Positions 1 through 33,889 of a DNA stretch of 64,000 bases are shown here, one piece after another. The DNA comes from Silurus meridionalis (taxonomy: Eukaryota > Chordata > Actinopteri > Siluriformes > Siluridae), in assembly GCF_014805685.1 (NCBI RefSeq), contig NC_060886.1:30158862-30222861 (forward strand), given 5' to 3'. Each line of letters opens with the position of its first letter. Within the stretch, counting starts at the first letter, position 1. The translations under genes were made by a program, and so were the position numbers. Below the pieces are notes generated by a model, which saw only the letters and a program-made list of their open reading frames with translations, was not told the DNA's origin and did no database searches.

Positions 1-189
1 AAATTCGTCATGATATCGGTTCATTCTTTTTGAATAACCCTGTATTACTTCACTTTTTTACGGAAAAAAAAGGCATGAAAATGAAATAAAATTGAATATT
101 AAATGATAAATATAATTATATAATGAAATTATAAATCAAATTATTATATTGCTCTTCCTGTGCAGTCTCGCGCAGGAAAAAAATGGCTC

Positions 190-335
190 TAGAGAAAAAT
201 TCGCCTCTACAGACCGATCTCGTAACGACCGATTTTCTCAGCCGATCCAGCAACAGATACGACCCGGAAAAACTATCGGTTTGTATTTTTGCGAATAGTT
301 TTGGCAATCGACTATCGGTGTTGATATGTCATATG
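190..335. mobile_element. hAT-like non-autonomous transposon remnant
   Basis: The words ACCGAT, AAAAACTATCGGT, TTGGCAATCGACTATCGG and CTCTACAGACCGAT resemble the better preserved element at 12419-12885 (AAAAACTATCGGT, CAATCAACTATCGGTTGGCG). Only one end is recognisable. The superfamily is inferred from the GAGGTCGACCGATA terminus of the related copy. Confidence 0.35.
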
Positions 336-870
336 TGATCAAGCCATATCAACTCCAAGTCCATAGTGGTATCACTAGGATCAGCATCAGTAGTGCATGT
401 CGACTGTTGCGATATACATTGTGAAAGTCAGGCCTTTCAAGGCTGGTACATGTAGATCACTACCCTCGATCACTAGATTTGCTTTACTTTGTGTTTCCTT
501 ACTCCCAAGCTCTACCACAAACTTCCCTTGCTGTCCATGAACTGAAAGATTCATCTTCCTCCTTTTCTTCTCCGAACACCTTCTTCATCTATTAGAGCAG
601 CTTCTCTGCCATCTCGATGAAATATCTGACACCTGAGATTTGTCCAGCGCTTCCTTCGATGCTTTGACCATCCGCAGCTTCCAGATCATACTGCAGGTTT
701 AAAAGCATTAGCACCTCTGCCCCATCCATCTTCGATGTCTTTCGGAACGCTCACGCCATCCGTTACTCGAGCAGGTCACGGTGTCGATCTGATTTCCTCC
801 CAGCACAGCGGTTTGCCTCCGAGGCTTTACAACTTCGAACCACAAGTGAAATTCACTTCTTTGAAATTGC

Positions 871-871
<1 letters not shown>

Positions 872-935
<64 letters not shown>
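872..935 (+). repeat. (GT)n microsatellite followed by (GA)n
   Basis: About 31 uninterrupted GT dinucleotides run directly into GAGAGAGAGAG. The Cys-Val open frame through it is an artefact of the repeat. Confidence 0.98.
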
Positions 936-945
<10 letters not shown>

Positions 946-1331
946 TGTTTAGCAGCACATGCCGAGACCCCTGGCGAGCTAATCCGAATCCTTGCTTGCT
1001 TGCGTTCAGGAATTGCTCACCCGGTGCGATGCCGAAGAGGGTAGGGGGGTCTGCCGAGCTTCTGTCAAATCAAGGTAGAGGTCGACAGCTAGGACACGAG
1101 TTGACCTAATTAGAATAAGCGGCAGCAAGAATCTCCGATCCGTTTCCCACACTCCTGCGCGTTAAGAGCCCTGGTGCTTCATTAGCATACATTACGCAGT
1201 GTGTGGCGAAGAGAGCGCCCCACGGTATTGCAATGTTTCAGATATTGGTTTGCAGCTGATGAATTTCAAACCCTTCTTTTATTGCCAGAGATCGCTCTCT
1301 CTAAAGCGATTGCAGCGATCCTCCATTGAAC

Positions 1332-1332
<1 letters not shown>

Positions 1333-1384
<52 letters not shown>
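1333..1384 (+). repeat. (GT)n microsatellite
   Basis: About 26 GT units are followed by imperfect GCGCGTGTGCGTGCGCGCG, an alternating purine-pyrimidine tail. Confidence 0.97.
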
Positions 1385-1388
<4 letters not shown>

Positions 1389-3589
1389 TGTGCGTGCGCG
1401 CGCAGATTTACGTATCGAGGTAAAAGCGAACGCGGTTCAATAACACACTTCAAACACCGTTGCCCTTTCTCTCTGCGAGTGGAAACACTCAGCTTTTCAT
1501 ATCCCACCAAGGAAAGGTCATTGATTTGGGGGGTATTTTACACACAGTCAGGAGCAGGTATTAGGACTATGGCCCAAAGTATCAATCTCGCGGTTGCCTT
1601 GAATTCCTCAAGATGAGCCCTGAGCCGAGTCCTCGTATGTTCCGTGTTTGTTCTCGGCGTCAGGGGAGGCCGAGAGGCATATTTTTTTTCCATTCAGGTG
1701 GGGGAGGAAAATAGGCCCCCACAAAAGCACTCGCTGCTCAGAAGCACATAATAAGCTCAGGACGTAGGTACCCTGAGGTCCCTGGCATCCGCAATGCTGT
1801 CCACGAGACGCTAAAAGCGACCTATTAGACCAGCTCGCCGTGTTAAGTCCGAGGGATTTACGCAGCCCTTTATGACGAGCGGAAGAACGACGGGGCTTGG
1901 TACGGAAAATGTCATGTCCTTTCTTTTGATCAAAAGGCTCACGGTCGATTCAGACAATTAGCCGCTACTTGTTTGCAGCCAAGAACCGAGGCGTTTTGTT
2001 AAAGCGCACCGTTTCACAGCTTTTTTTTCCGACAAGCCGCATATGACGTAATGCTAGCGCCAAGGCCTGGCCCTTTACAAACCCACGGTCTGGTGAAAAG
2101 AAACTGCATTAATGATGAAGCAAAGGGAAGATGTGGTGATTTTTGGTTAAGGTTTGATTTTATGCTCTAATCAGAAAAACACTTTTGAACCAGCTTATAA
2201 TGCAAATAACAAAATCATCCCGTCCAACGGAATGCATTAAATCATTAACCAGCCACGTTGCCAGCGATTTCATTTTTCCTCCTCTCGCACATTCCCGCCT
2301 GTCCTTCACCACCGCAGGAGTGTCACACAATGAAGAGTAACAGTTTTGCTGCGCACTGACATCTTGAACCAGATCCGGCTCTGCAGAACAGCATCCTTTT
2401 CCAGCTCTAATGAGGATGGAACAGTGTCCACAGGAGCTCTGTCACGTTCCTCACCGCACGCTGACGAAGGCCCCCCCCCCCCCAACAAAGCCACCACCAA
2501 ACCCCCCAAGGGACCTCATTAGGATTCTTCTTTCCCAGGCAGTGTAGGAATCAGCACATCCTTAGGGAAAAATGTAAATAAACGCATTTGTCACTTACAT
2601 CCTCCGCCATCCTCACCCCACCCCGTTTCCTTATTTTTTTCTTTTTTTTTTTTTTTACCGGCTTTCTGTGCGAAAAATTGCATTGCGAGGCTTAATTAGT
2701 AGGCACTGCCATTATGCTTTCTTTATTATGTAAATGAATCGGTCGACTACTTGGAAGTGTCGTCTCACAAGCTTTGTGCCAGGTGTTTCCTGACTGAATG
2801 CCCCCCAAACACCCCCACCCCGTTTCTCTGTCGACACTAAAGAAAAAGACAACTGTACTGTGAAATTGCAGGACAAGCTATAATTATTTGACAGATGATT
2901 TTTGTTTTTCTCACCCCTCCTCCCCTCCGATCCGCAGCGTTCATGTCGGACTGACGTGAGTGACGGGACCTCATTGATTTCCTTTGTTGCGGCTTAGCAC
3001 GAGAAAAAACGGCTGACGGTTTTCAGAACCGAGTTCCTTGTCAAGCGCGAGGACCCGCACCGCTTATCCTTTCTCTTAGGGAACCGTCTTCAGGGGGCAA
3101 AAGACAAAGAACATGACTGCTTAGCTAGAGCTATGTTGATGGGACTGGATTGGGTCCCCTGTGGGGTGGCAGCTGGGGGGGTGTGCGTTCTATTTGATTG
3201 GCGGTGGGTGAACAGGTCATGTCGGTTTTATTAGTGAAGCCAGGGTCCTTAATCAACCTGCTGAACCCACCTGCTGATGTAGACCTTCCCCTTTTGCTTT
3301 TTTTCACCCCCCCATTGTTTTGCTCGACATAGAGCACATAGAGCTAACACAAATCCTGTGCTACAAAATATAGTTGTGACCCGGACGATGTTTCTTTTTA
3401 TTGCACATTTTACGCAAAACTGAACACATTCTGTCAAACATGAGGAAACCTAGTGACGACTGGCATCGTTAGCAATATCTAGGATATTTTTATCCTTTCT
3501 GTGATCAGTGAAACTCTGGGAGCTGCGGGTCCACTAGCTGGTGATGTTCGCCAAGTGGAGATGGACCCCTGATCATAGGATTAGTATGT

Positions 3590-3700
3590 CCTTCTTTTGA
3601 ACATCCCATTCCACATGCAGTCCCCATTTCTAGTTATAATAACCTTCAGTCTTCTGAGATGATGTTCTACTAGATTTTGGAGATTTGCTCAGGACTTGGG
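3590..3700 (-). mobile_element. Tc1-like transposon fragment (3' part, reversed)
   Basis: GAACATCCCATTCCA, AGTTATAATAACCT and GATGTTCTACTAGATTTTGGAG are the reverse complement of the 3' segment of the Tc1-like family seen elsewhere in the window (for example 62786-63172). It is a short, decayed fragment. Confidence 0.55.
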
Positions 3701-4144
3701 GCGGGTCTAGGGGTAGTACCTTTTTAGTACTAGAAGTTGCAAGCACATCAACATTTCAGTTTAAGATTGTTGAATAAAATTTCAGTGATTGCTTGTTTAA
3801 ACCAAATTGTCAGATCATTAAACCCCTTAGGAGTAATCCATCATGTACTAATAAATCAAATTCTAGAAACAAGATGTAGTCTGCAGCACTAATCACTCTC
3901 CTGCTTCCATGTGTCATGGGGGAAAGAAAACCGCAACATGTTCACTCAACCACACAATGTACATCAATTTGTACTTTGTAGCCAGGCCAAGCAGATTGAC
4001 AGTATTGGGTCTGGGCAAAATGTCAGAGCTTTCAGACAAAGAATGAGCGATTTGTGTTATGACTTGTCTCCTGGACAAAGTGTGCTTTTTGTTGTCTGCC
4101 CCCCCCACACACAACTGGAGTCACACAACTGGATGGGATGCGGT

Positions 4145-4350
4145 AGCAGGATATTTTCTCTTCACTTGAACTAGAAGACCTAAACCTGTTCCAACATGAC
4201 AGTGCCCTGTGCACAAAGCCAGCATTAGGCCTTCTCCTTACAAATCCTCCAAACATATCTGCACAAAATCTAGTTGAACATCTTCCCAGAGGAGTGGAGG
4301 TTATCATAAGTGCAAATGAGTTGTCCAAAAAGATGCACATACCAATCCAA
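4145..4350 (+). mobile_element. Tc1-like transposon fragment (transposase 3' part)
   Basis: The frame through CCAACATGACAGTGCCCTGTGCACAAAG resembles the transposase block around the second catalytic Asp (H-D-N/S-A-P-x-H-K). It is followed by AAAATCTAGTTGAACATCTTCCCAGAGGAGTGGAGGTTAT, the typical 3' end of the family. Stops and gaps show it is dead. Confidence 0.55.
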
Positions 4351-5899
4351 TGGTCAGGTTTTTTGAGGATGATGATAACGGGCACACGTGACCCCTTGAC
4401 ATGAACGGAAAAGTAACGTAATGTAGCAGCAGACTTTCGACCCGAACAGCCGAAGAGGAGAATCTTCTTACGGTAATTAAGGACAGCCTGAGTATGCTGT
4501 CTTTTTCCAGGTAAGCGTAAGGGAATCGCAGTCTTGCATCACCGAGCAGGTCGCATTAAAAACCCGCTGCCTGTCTGCGAACGTCACCCGAGTGTCTTTA
4601 ATTGGTCAGCAAGTATTTTAAGTGCCCACAAGAGTTTCGCATTTAATCAGCCACTCATGAGTAACCTAATGTAAGTGTGAAACCATGCTGAAGAAGAACG
4701 CGTCCAACTCGCACTTTTCTTCCCCGCGGAGGTTATGCCACAGTCGTTGTCAGCACCCGGATGCATCGACGCCTCTTTGCCCACTCGTGTATCTTTCATG
4801 CCTTGAGTGTGCCAGCTGAACTCGAGTAATAATCCTGACAGGCTTGTCCTGCGTCAGTTTGCCTCAACAATTAGTTTTTTTTTTCGGGGGCAGGTTAGTT
4901 GAGCGTCTGGTAATTGCAAGCGTTCTCGTGCTCGAGCGTCTTCAGGTGGGATTTAATCAAGAGCTCAGGACTGCCAGGACTAATTCAACAATAAAATGAC
5001 ATCGGAGGGGGGGCAGAACAAATACCCATCTACCCCCACTTCTCTTCCACCCTGTTCCATTTCTCTCCCCGTCATTCAATCAAGTCCCAGAACTTTCTCA
5101 TCATCTCCTTATTACCAGCGTACGTCTTATTGCTAGACGTAATCTCTGTGCATCCTCGAGTTTCTGCTGCCGTCTCAGGATAACGTAAACAAATTTAATG
5201 AACACTCCGAACGCGCTCTCGCTGTTTTCTCTCGTTCTCTCTCCGTCTCCTTCCTCATGCCTCCGTGTCAGGGTTTTTTTTTTTTTTATTGCGGACGGAT
5301 GTCATCAGCAGAGGCGCAGGGAGCGCACGGGTTTGTCACCGCACCTCTCGTAATTGTCTCGGGGATCGCCTTGATGCCCTTGCGACCTCCTGCGGGGTGC
5401 CTTGAGCTTGTCTACAGTCGAAATGGCTTCAGTCTGTAAAGGGCAAGGCGCAGGGTGTGTTTCTCGCTAAGGTTCCAATTGCATCAGGGTTGTGCCGCTT
5501 TTATCCCTACATACGTTACACAAAAACAACCTTGAATTTATTTCTGAATGGGTTGTGCGCTTTGGAAGACCATGTGCGTGCCTCATTCTGATTGTATTTA
5601 TTTGTGTTGAGATGGAAATTTAGGCTCTAGGATGATCTCCCTTTTCTTGTTGTAATGAACCTCCGAGCTCAGAGTGGACCTCAGTGTGCGTTTCTCCAGT
5701 TTCTGAACGAACACGTGAATTTCTCCCCCACCCATGTGATCGAGTATGACCCAACCTCTGCTGAGGTGCACTTTTTTTTTTCTTGACACACACCAAGTCA
5801 GGATGTTTTTTTTTTATTTTGTTTTTTTTTTTCCTCTCGAGGGGAGGGGCGGGGGGAAGGTAAACCACCCACCGCTCCTCCCGACGTCCTGAGGCTGCG

Positions 5900-6100
5900 G
5901 CTGTATCGCTAATGAAGAGCTCAATTTAGCCAGTGACGTGCCTTCGAGCCGAACCGTGCGCTCTGACTGGCTGAGCGCGCCGCTGACATCACGTCGTCCG
6001 GCCGTTGATTTGCCGCTGTCTCTGAGGCTCCGGGGCGAGAGGCTCGACCATGGGCTCCTGCACTTAGCCACAGACGGAGCTAGCGCCGCAGAGAGAGAGA
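5900..6100 (+). promoter_or_regulatory. r3hdm1: r3hdm1 promoter region
   Basis: The sequence turns GC-rich and CpG-containing compared with its flanks, directly upstream of a good first-exon donor. Visible motifs are CRE-like half-sites (CAGTGACGTG near 5931; GACATCACGTCG near 5984) and no clear TATA box, as expected of a CpG-type housekeeping promoter. The transcription start cannot be fixed from sequence alone. Confidence 0.5.
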
Positions 6101-6257
6101 GCAAGAGAAAGAACGAGAGCGAGTAGACAGAGTGGGCGAAGGGGGGCTGCTTTTGGGAGCTCGCTCGACGCAGCAGCCGGCACAGCCAATGCAGCCTATG
6201 GTACTATGGAAACTAAACCTCTGACCAATGGAAATAATGAAGGCTACAATGTGGCAG
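6100..6257 (+). other. r3hdm1: r3hdm1 first exon, non-coding (5' UTR)
   Basis: The exon ends at a strong donor (GTGGCAG|GTGGGT, cut after 6257). The left boundary is arbitrary because no start site can be seen. It carries two upstream ATGs. The one at 6198 gives an 8-codon uORF (stop TGA 6222-6224). The one at 6206 stays open to the donor and continues into whichever exon follows. Confidence 0.5.
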
Positions 6258-9200
6258 GTGGGTGCATATGTATGCAAGTGTGTGTGTGTGTGTAGACGCT
6301 GGAGATTACAGGTATGCCGGACGAAAACTTGTTTCAATTTTGTTCCTAAATATGCGCCCATCCGCGGTGTTCGATTCAATGTAGACGTCAATGTCCATCA
6401 AGAAAATGTTTTAAGCCTCGAATAAATTTTGCCGCCTGCACTCTTCTTTGTCTGTTATTTGTCTGTTGTTCGGCGTTTCAGAGCGCTTCATGCGCACCCG
6501 TGCCGAGATTTCTTTTTCCCGTTAACGTATTGCGCAATAGATGTACGTTTCGCCAGGAGTCGTCCAAGATATTTAAAGAGCACGCGGTCGCTTTCGCAGC
6601 AGGGGTGTGGATACACAACGGTGTGATTGGGACACGGGAGCTTGTGGCTTTTGATTGGTGCTTTGTTGACGAGTCAAGGTGACTGAGCAGTAAGTTCTTG
6701 TAAGTTGGATCGTCCTTGATTTTTAAGGTGTGCATGTGTGAGAGAGGAAATAATAAAAGTAGGAATAAAAGAAGCCCAGGCTGATGTACTCTAGTAAAAT
6801 GATTTGCTAACCTTGTTTAAAAAAAAAAAACTAACCGAGCCACCCTGGGCATTCTGTTCTTTGTTTTTTCGAGCGTCACATTCTGGGCTGTTTGTACGCT
6901 TGACTCTTGTGGAGTCAGTAGACAGATGGCGGCGTCTGTTCACAGAAGGTGGCAGAGAGTGGCATCTTCAGAAACACTTCCAAGCGAACGCCTTCCTTTT
7001 CCTTTCCGGAATCTCACCAGATCGGCACTTGTAATCAATCGCTCCTCTCGAATCGGTGCTCGGGAACGACCTGCTGTTTTCGTAATTTACACAGATTGGT
7101 CCAGATCTTTATTTCTCTCGCACTTAAAAAACGCTCGTCCGTGGCCGTTGAAATATTCCCGAGCTCTTTCTTTCATTCTTTCTTTGTATTCTGGCCCACA
7201 GAGTGAATATCCACCGCAGTGGGTAATCCGTTCCAATAGCGGCTCCTGCCAATCATCCGTAACATAATTGGCTGTGAAATAATAATCGTTTGACAGCACG
7301 GACGGGGTTCATATTCATAAAAGTCTGGGACAGAGCAGGCGCTAAAAGGCACGGTAGGGATCGCACAAGTTTGTGCATTTCCATGTGAATGCAAAGAATA
7401 AAAGCATCCACGTATACGTTTTATATTCAGGCTTTTCTGTTCCATACTTTTATTCTTGGCCTACCGTTCCCTGCTCCATCTCAGATTCATAACGAGCGTA
7501 GTTAGCGGCGCGATAACGACGCGACGCTCGTCTCGCTGTACAGATGGCAGGTTGCGCTTATTTGTCTGCGCTGACAAAATCGATGCACGTGCCGTCTCCG
7601 CTTCGTTCGACTCTCTGGAGATTGATTCCCGGCCGGGGAGAGGCACATTAGCAGACGTGAATTCTCAAGCAATTCTCAAGTGTACGCACACAAACGCATT
7701 CTCTCAGTCGGACCCGGACGCAAGTTCAGCTCGGTTGCGCACGACCCTTTCCACTCGAAACAACACGCTTCTTTCTCTCTTTTTCCTTTCAACCCCTGTT
7801 GTCAGCAGTTCCCAGTGCGCCAAAGCTTTCACGAGCGCCTAAATGGGCTACGAGCCTGTTCTCGAATGCAGCCGCCGTGTCGATCCAGATGACACGCGCC
7901 GCCCAATTAGCTCTAAATGTAGACACGGCTCTGCAGCTGGGGTTTTTTTTTTTCTTTCCTTTTTCTCTCCAGCGTCCACTTAAAAAACGTTTTTTTTCCT
8001 GCTGGACTTTATTAAGGAAAGGAAGAGAGGAGCTTTGTTTTGTGATCATTAAATATGAATGGAAGTCATTAAGCTGTTTTGTGCAAGCACGTCAAAAATT
8101 TTATTCCCGAGAAAGTCTTGGACATGCACCGGAAATTGAGTTGGGGTTATTCGGTTATAAGTATAATCGTTGAATTTATTAATGTCAAATTGGAATAAAA
8201 GAGAAGGATTGACTCGTGTCTGTGTATTAACACAAGCCCTATGGTAGTCCTTGAAACGCCTTGAAAATCAACTGGTTCTCTTTGAGTCTCCTCTAAAAGC
8301 TAGTGATTCCATGGCAAGCTGTAAGTGTAAATTTGCGGATCTCTGCCCGAGTTTTCCTTGCTCAGCTTGCACTGGCACCCAGAACATGTTTTTTTTTTTT
8401 TTTTATTAAGAAAGACAAAAAAAGTCTCAGCGCGAGGTTTTTCTCTCCAGATTTGACCCACACCACAGGGCTTTGCAGCACTTATTTATTTGTTACACGA
8501 TGCGTCTTCTGAATCTTTCAAAAATGAGTTCTGAGAGCCGAGCAAGCTGGCACTCGGACGTTCGTGCGTCCAGACGGTGACGATCTCAGAAACTAGAAAG
8601 AGGATAAAGGCAGCAGAAGGGGAGGCGAATACACTGCAGAGCGGCTGGTTTGACAACTACCTTGTACCCCGTGACTTTCATAGGGTTAACATGAAGATGT
8701 GGGTGGGTGGCCGTGCTCTTTTGCACCTGTCCCTTCCAATGACGGCCCCCTCCCCCCCTCCCCCCCTCGCTCTCCTACCCTCAGGCTCCAGATCTCATGA
8801 ATCCCAATCAGCCGGGTCCATCAGCCTCTTAAATAATGCAGCAGCAGCCTCCTAAGCCACATTAGCGTGATAAATGCGCGGTGCTGTCGGGCCTCGCTTA
8901 GCCGTGCCCTCCAATTCCTAACACGTGCCTTTGATCTCTGGCCTCATCAGCAATAAAGCGCCCACCTTGTTTCGAAAATCTGCGACTGTTTAATGGCTAA
9001 ACCGATACCTTTGGCGTGGCATTTTGTCACACTATTGACTCGCTCAACAACTGCGGCGCTACACACGGACTTTGCAGGTGTTTAATTCCCCATGCAGCGC
9101 CTCTGCTTAAAACAGGTTATAAAGCGAATGTATTATGCGCACGTACACCTGCTGGATTTGCAGCGTTTGGTCAGAGATATTTTGTCAGTATTCAGCTACC

Positions 9201-9311
9201 ACGCATTCACATCATATGGACTTTATTTGAATGGTTAAAAAGATGATGGAGAGAACAGCGAACCCGTTGTTCTGAAAACGGACTCATGTTGTGCTTTATT
9301 CTCGTCCGCAG
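6258..9311 (+). other. r3hdm1 5' intron sequence
   Basis: No exon or gene is recognised. Features are a short GT run just after the donor, A/T homopolymers and several GC-richer patches (6.9-7.9 kb) whose open frames have no recognisable homology. Confidence 0.55.
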
Positions 9312-9505
9312 GTTCCTGAAGGGCATGAACGCCTCGTCTGCGGCCAGCGCTGTTCTGATCTGGAGCCAGTGCTGGTGACAGGGACATGGGCCTCTTCCTC
9401 AGGGCTTCCAGCACGCTCAGCACAAGCGACGACCTGGTCCACAGCACCACTGAAAGGGACGCCAGGGCGGCGCCAACACAGGCCCAGCACGCAGCGGAAC
9501 ATTGG
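9312..9505 (+). other. r3hdm1: Candidate alternative 5' exon of r3hdm1
   Basis: A 194-nt GC-rich island stands out in AT-rich intron. It is bounded by a good acceptor (TTCTCGTCCGCAG|GTTCC) and a plausible donor (ACATTGG|GTAAAG). It contains an ATG at 9386 followed by 40 open codons to the donor; if spliced to the exon at 10183 this uORF ends five codons later at a TAA. A second frame is also open through the whole block. I know of no protein match. It could be an alternative 5' UTR exon, or an exon coding for an alternative N-terminus. Confidence 0.4.
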
Positions 9506-10182
9506 GTAAAGAAATTGGTTAATTAGCAAAATAAAAGAATACTCGAATCTCAGGTCACACAGGAGTACAGGGGTGAATAGATATCCATATATGTATATGT
9601 TTGAAAAGGTACAAAGCGCTCGTAGCTTTAGGAACCATCTGCACTATCTGTGAGCCCTCCAATAGTCTCAGCGGGATGAAGCACGCCACGTGATTTATAC
9701 CTTACACGGCTTCAACGTGCTAATGGAACTCTTGGATTGACAGAATACAAATTAGTTTTTTTTTTTTTTTTTCCTCGCCTGAAGTTGAAGGAGGTGATTT
9801 ATGGGGTAATAAATGAAGGTGACCCAAGGGGTCATGTAAACTCTGCAGTTGCCCTTGGCGTAGAGGTCACGGATATGAAGGCTTTTGCTGCAGCAAGATG
9901 TTACGAAACCGTTTCGAGCGGGGGTGGCAGGGGGATCAGGGGGTAGCGATAGGGTAGAATATTAAATATCTCGTCATCTACTGTAGTTAGCTATTACTCA
10001 TGAAATATATGTAATACAATGTTTATTGTGGCGGAATTAAAGTATTTGATGCCAGCCTAAGTTCTAGAAACGGAGTAATATTGCAAACAATATCGCACTT
10101 CGTGTGTCAATTTTACGCCCCCAAAAAATCTTATTTAGAGCCGAGTCTCACCTATAGAAATCTAATATTTAATGTCCCGCAG

Positions 10183-10222
10183 GTCCCAAGCTCCTGGTAA
10201 ACGCTCCACGTAGCCTTCTCTA
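10183..10222 (+). other. r3hdm1: 5' UTR part of the first coding exon of r3hdm1
   Basis: The acceptor AATGTCCCGCAG| lies before 10183, and the start codon is 40 nt further on. If the exon ending at 6257 is joined directly here, the uORF opened at 6206 ends with TAA at 10221-10223, overlapping the A of the main ATG (TAATG). Confidence 0.55.
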
Positions 10223-30961
<20,739 letters not shown>

Positions 30962-31196
30962 GCGGGCGTTCGTGCCTGGCCTGCTTTTCCTCTTCTTTTT
31001 GTTCATACTTGTCCTCTGAGCAATCCTACACCATCTTGTCCACGGTGCCCTCCAGACACTGCGTCGCAGGGGGGCAACATGCCACACTGCCCGGCCTCGC
31101 CCCCCTCAGCAGAAGACAAGCGGAGCGAGCCAACTCTCAGTGAGAGTGTTACCTGTAACTGACCCCTACCATGACCCTTACAGCACCAGCACATTC

Positions 31197-31235
<39 letters not shown>

Positions 31236-32230
31236 ATCACCCACTTTTCCTTCTATTTTTCTGTTTTTATGGTGATGTTTTGATTCTTGAGTTATAGATA
31301 CTCACAGAGGGTATTTTGAGAAAAGGAAGAAAAAAAAAGTCAGGTCACGTATATAACGCCATTTATATCTATTTGACTTGGAACTCATCAAAATGCAACG
31401 TTTTATTATTTCTTTTCTTGTTTTTTTAATTAGAATCAACAAAAAAAATTTTATGTTACCAGATTAACACAATTTTCACCAACCATTCAAACCGCCATCT
31501 GTCACTTATTTACCCCCCTGTCTAAAGCCCCCTCCTGGTGCACATCTGCCCCTCTAGCCATCACCCCGTCGGTGTGGTCGAATCACGGAGTCACCTGTGA
31601 AAGCGTGTGCTCTACTCAGCGGGTCTCGTGTCGTGCCTTCGAGCCGAGGCCACTTCGCTTTTCTTCAAAAAAAAAAAAAACTAGGAAAAACGAAGACGCC
31701 TCAGTGTCTAGAGTTAAAAAGACGACCCACACATTGTTTTGTAAATATTTTATATAGTAGCTAAATAATTCAATTGTTTTTTTTCTTTCCTCTGAATGTT
31801 CAGAATAGGCACAGTCTGGGTTTTTTTTTTTTTTTTTTAATGATTACTTTTTTTTTTTTTTTTATTGGGACATTCGATTTTAACTTTTATTTAAGATCAT
31901 AATCTTCACCCCGAACGATTGAGCTTCGCCCGTCTCCGATTCTCCTCCTCACGCGATAAAAACCTGGTCAGAATTTTTTTTTCAGAATCTTAAAAAAAAA
32001 AAAAAAAAAAAGATATATTCTGGGGCACTGAAAAAAAAAAAAAAAACAATTTGCACATTTATACAATTCGCTATATAAATATATAAATATATATAAATAA
32101 ATAAATATATTTTTCTTTTATTTCTCAATGAAAACGTGTGGATTCTCAAAGGTTGTTTAATGTTTACTGGTGTACATTTTTTTTTTTTTTTTTTTTTTTT
32201 AAGTTTCAACAATAAATGTTTACACCAAAT
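30962..32230 (+). other. r3hdm1: r3hdm1 3' UTR
   Basis: About 1.27 kb of non-coding sequence lies between the stop and the poly(A) signal. It contains a (TTTC)n run near 31198-31236 and many T and A homopolymers. Confidence 0.6.
32211..32216 (+). terminator. r3hdm1: Poly(A) signal of r3hdm1
   Basis: AATAAATG just after a 28-nt T run; cleavage is expected about 15-25 nt downstream. It is the last canonical signal before repeat-rich intergenic DNA. Confidence 0.6.
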
Positions 32231-32695
32231 GACGTCTTTATCTCACATGCCAATTATTTTTATCCTCCCCCCCCCCGTATAAAATGATCTAATCCGAGCA
32301 GGTTTGCTGTGTCTATTAGTTCACATTTATCACTCGGTGGTTTTGTTAGCACTCCTGCCCCGTCATCTGCTCCTCCACCCTCTGCTATTCATCTCAATAT
32401 TCGCTTTATTGGCCCATTTGTCTGCTACATTAACCTCCTTCCAACCTCGTCTCTCTCTGAACTGCCCTACAGTTTATCTCCATTTTTTCTCCTCCTCCTC
32501 TTTCTTTCCTCCCTGCTGTTCTTCGCCCCACCTTTCCTTTAATAACGTCAAAGCAATTTAGCGCACCAACAATCCCTGCCCACCTGGCTGCGTCTCATTT
32601 CAGCCAGACGGAGTGCGCCTGTCCCAGAGTCACTCCTTTTATACATGCATATTCACACACACACACACACACATTATATATATTTATGTATGTAT

Positions 32696-32726
<31 letters not shown>

Positions 32727-33889
32727 ACTTATTGGTCATTAGCAGCAGAACTCATTTTGATCTCTCCAACATTCCAGGATTTCAAATTTCCCCTAAAGGA
32801 AACGTATTTCTGCCCAACCCAATTAGGTCCTTTTTCCTCCACACACTCCTGTTACTTTCTCAAATGTGACACCATGCACCATCAAGTCTAGTGGAGTCTG
32901 GCAAAGCTCGGAAAAGACAAATGTTGTCATCCCCACCCCCCTGCTTACACACTTATTTTCCCACGGACACTTCGCGAGACGTTACCACACTCGACACGCG
33001 GCGCTCCCGCAGTCGGAATTAAATTAGGCCCCGGTGTCAACTCTTCACCCTCAGCTGTCATATCGCTCCTGTCAGGGTCTGCATGAATTTCCAATTAAAC
33101 CCTACGGGTGACGTAGAACTCCGCTTTCTAATGGGTGACTATTATTTGACGATAATATCTGATGACCCGTGGCACCACCCTGGCCCTTTTATGAGTCCGA
33201 TTAATAAGGCTCTTTTCCCTGTGAATGAAGGGAAGTAAGATTAGACCGAGCTCATGTTTTATTTCTCTACGCTCTGGTCTTGTTCGCTCATTCACACGTA
33301 TCTGCTTGTAATTGCAATTTGCACAGCCTCCTCCGAATGAGCTGTTTACAGCACATGGTTTGATGAACACATTGATAGTCATTTTCCTCATTATTAGATT
33401 GACTCAAGTATATAATAATTAAACACTGTGTTGTGTTAATTGGGATTATTATTTTTTTGAACTGATAAATATATCTGTATATAAATATAGAAATGGCGTC
33501 TCTAAAGGATGGTCTGTCTCGACGTTCCTCTAAAGCTCATGAATCATTGTCGTAATTTAAATTCACTTAGAAGCTCATTGTCATGTCCTGCTGTTCTTCT
33601 ACACTGAGGCAGAGTTATACTGCCCCCAACTGGTACACTTGCGCAACTAACAGTACCAAGCAGTACCTCCCTGTTGGCACTGGACTGATCCCCATGTTCA
33701 TTCTTATACGTCTGTGCAACCATTCGTAGCCATTAGGACTTGTTTTGAGACTGTAGGCAACTAATGATATATCTCAGATCTATTGTCTGGACCATAAAAC
33801 ACCCTGGATCCTGCCGAATAGTCCTACATCGTGCAGTGTTTCTGATGAAGGTGAGGTGAGGAGGCCTGAGGTGAGTCTCCTCAATCCTA

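Larger units (their letters stand above)
1..5899. other. Upstream flank of r3hdm1, no gene seen
   Basis: I see no coding exon here. Open frames are short, and several are only translations of GT repeats. The stretch holds two long GT microsatellites, a hAT-like remnant near the left edge, Tc1-like fragments at 3.6-4.4 kb and scattered homopolymers. Regulatory sequence for r3hdm1 may be present but cannot be recognised by eye. Confidence 0.6.

Noticed and set aside
735..1616. Cys-Val / His-Thr repeat ORFs
   Set aside because: They are translations of (GT)n or (CA)n microsatellites. The same holds for 27487-27837, 27949-28367, 51139-51517, 58847-59114 and 32613-32891.
7456..7842. 128-codon open frame on +
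   Set aside because: It is in intron 1, its composition looks like GC-patch chance, there is no homologue in memory, and other frames are equally open.
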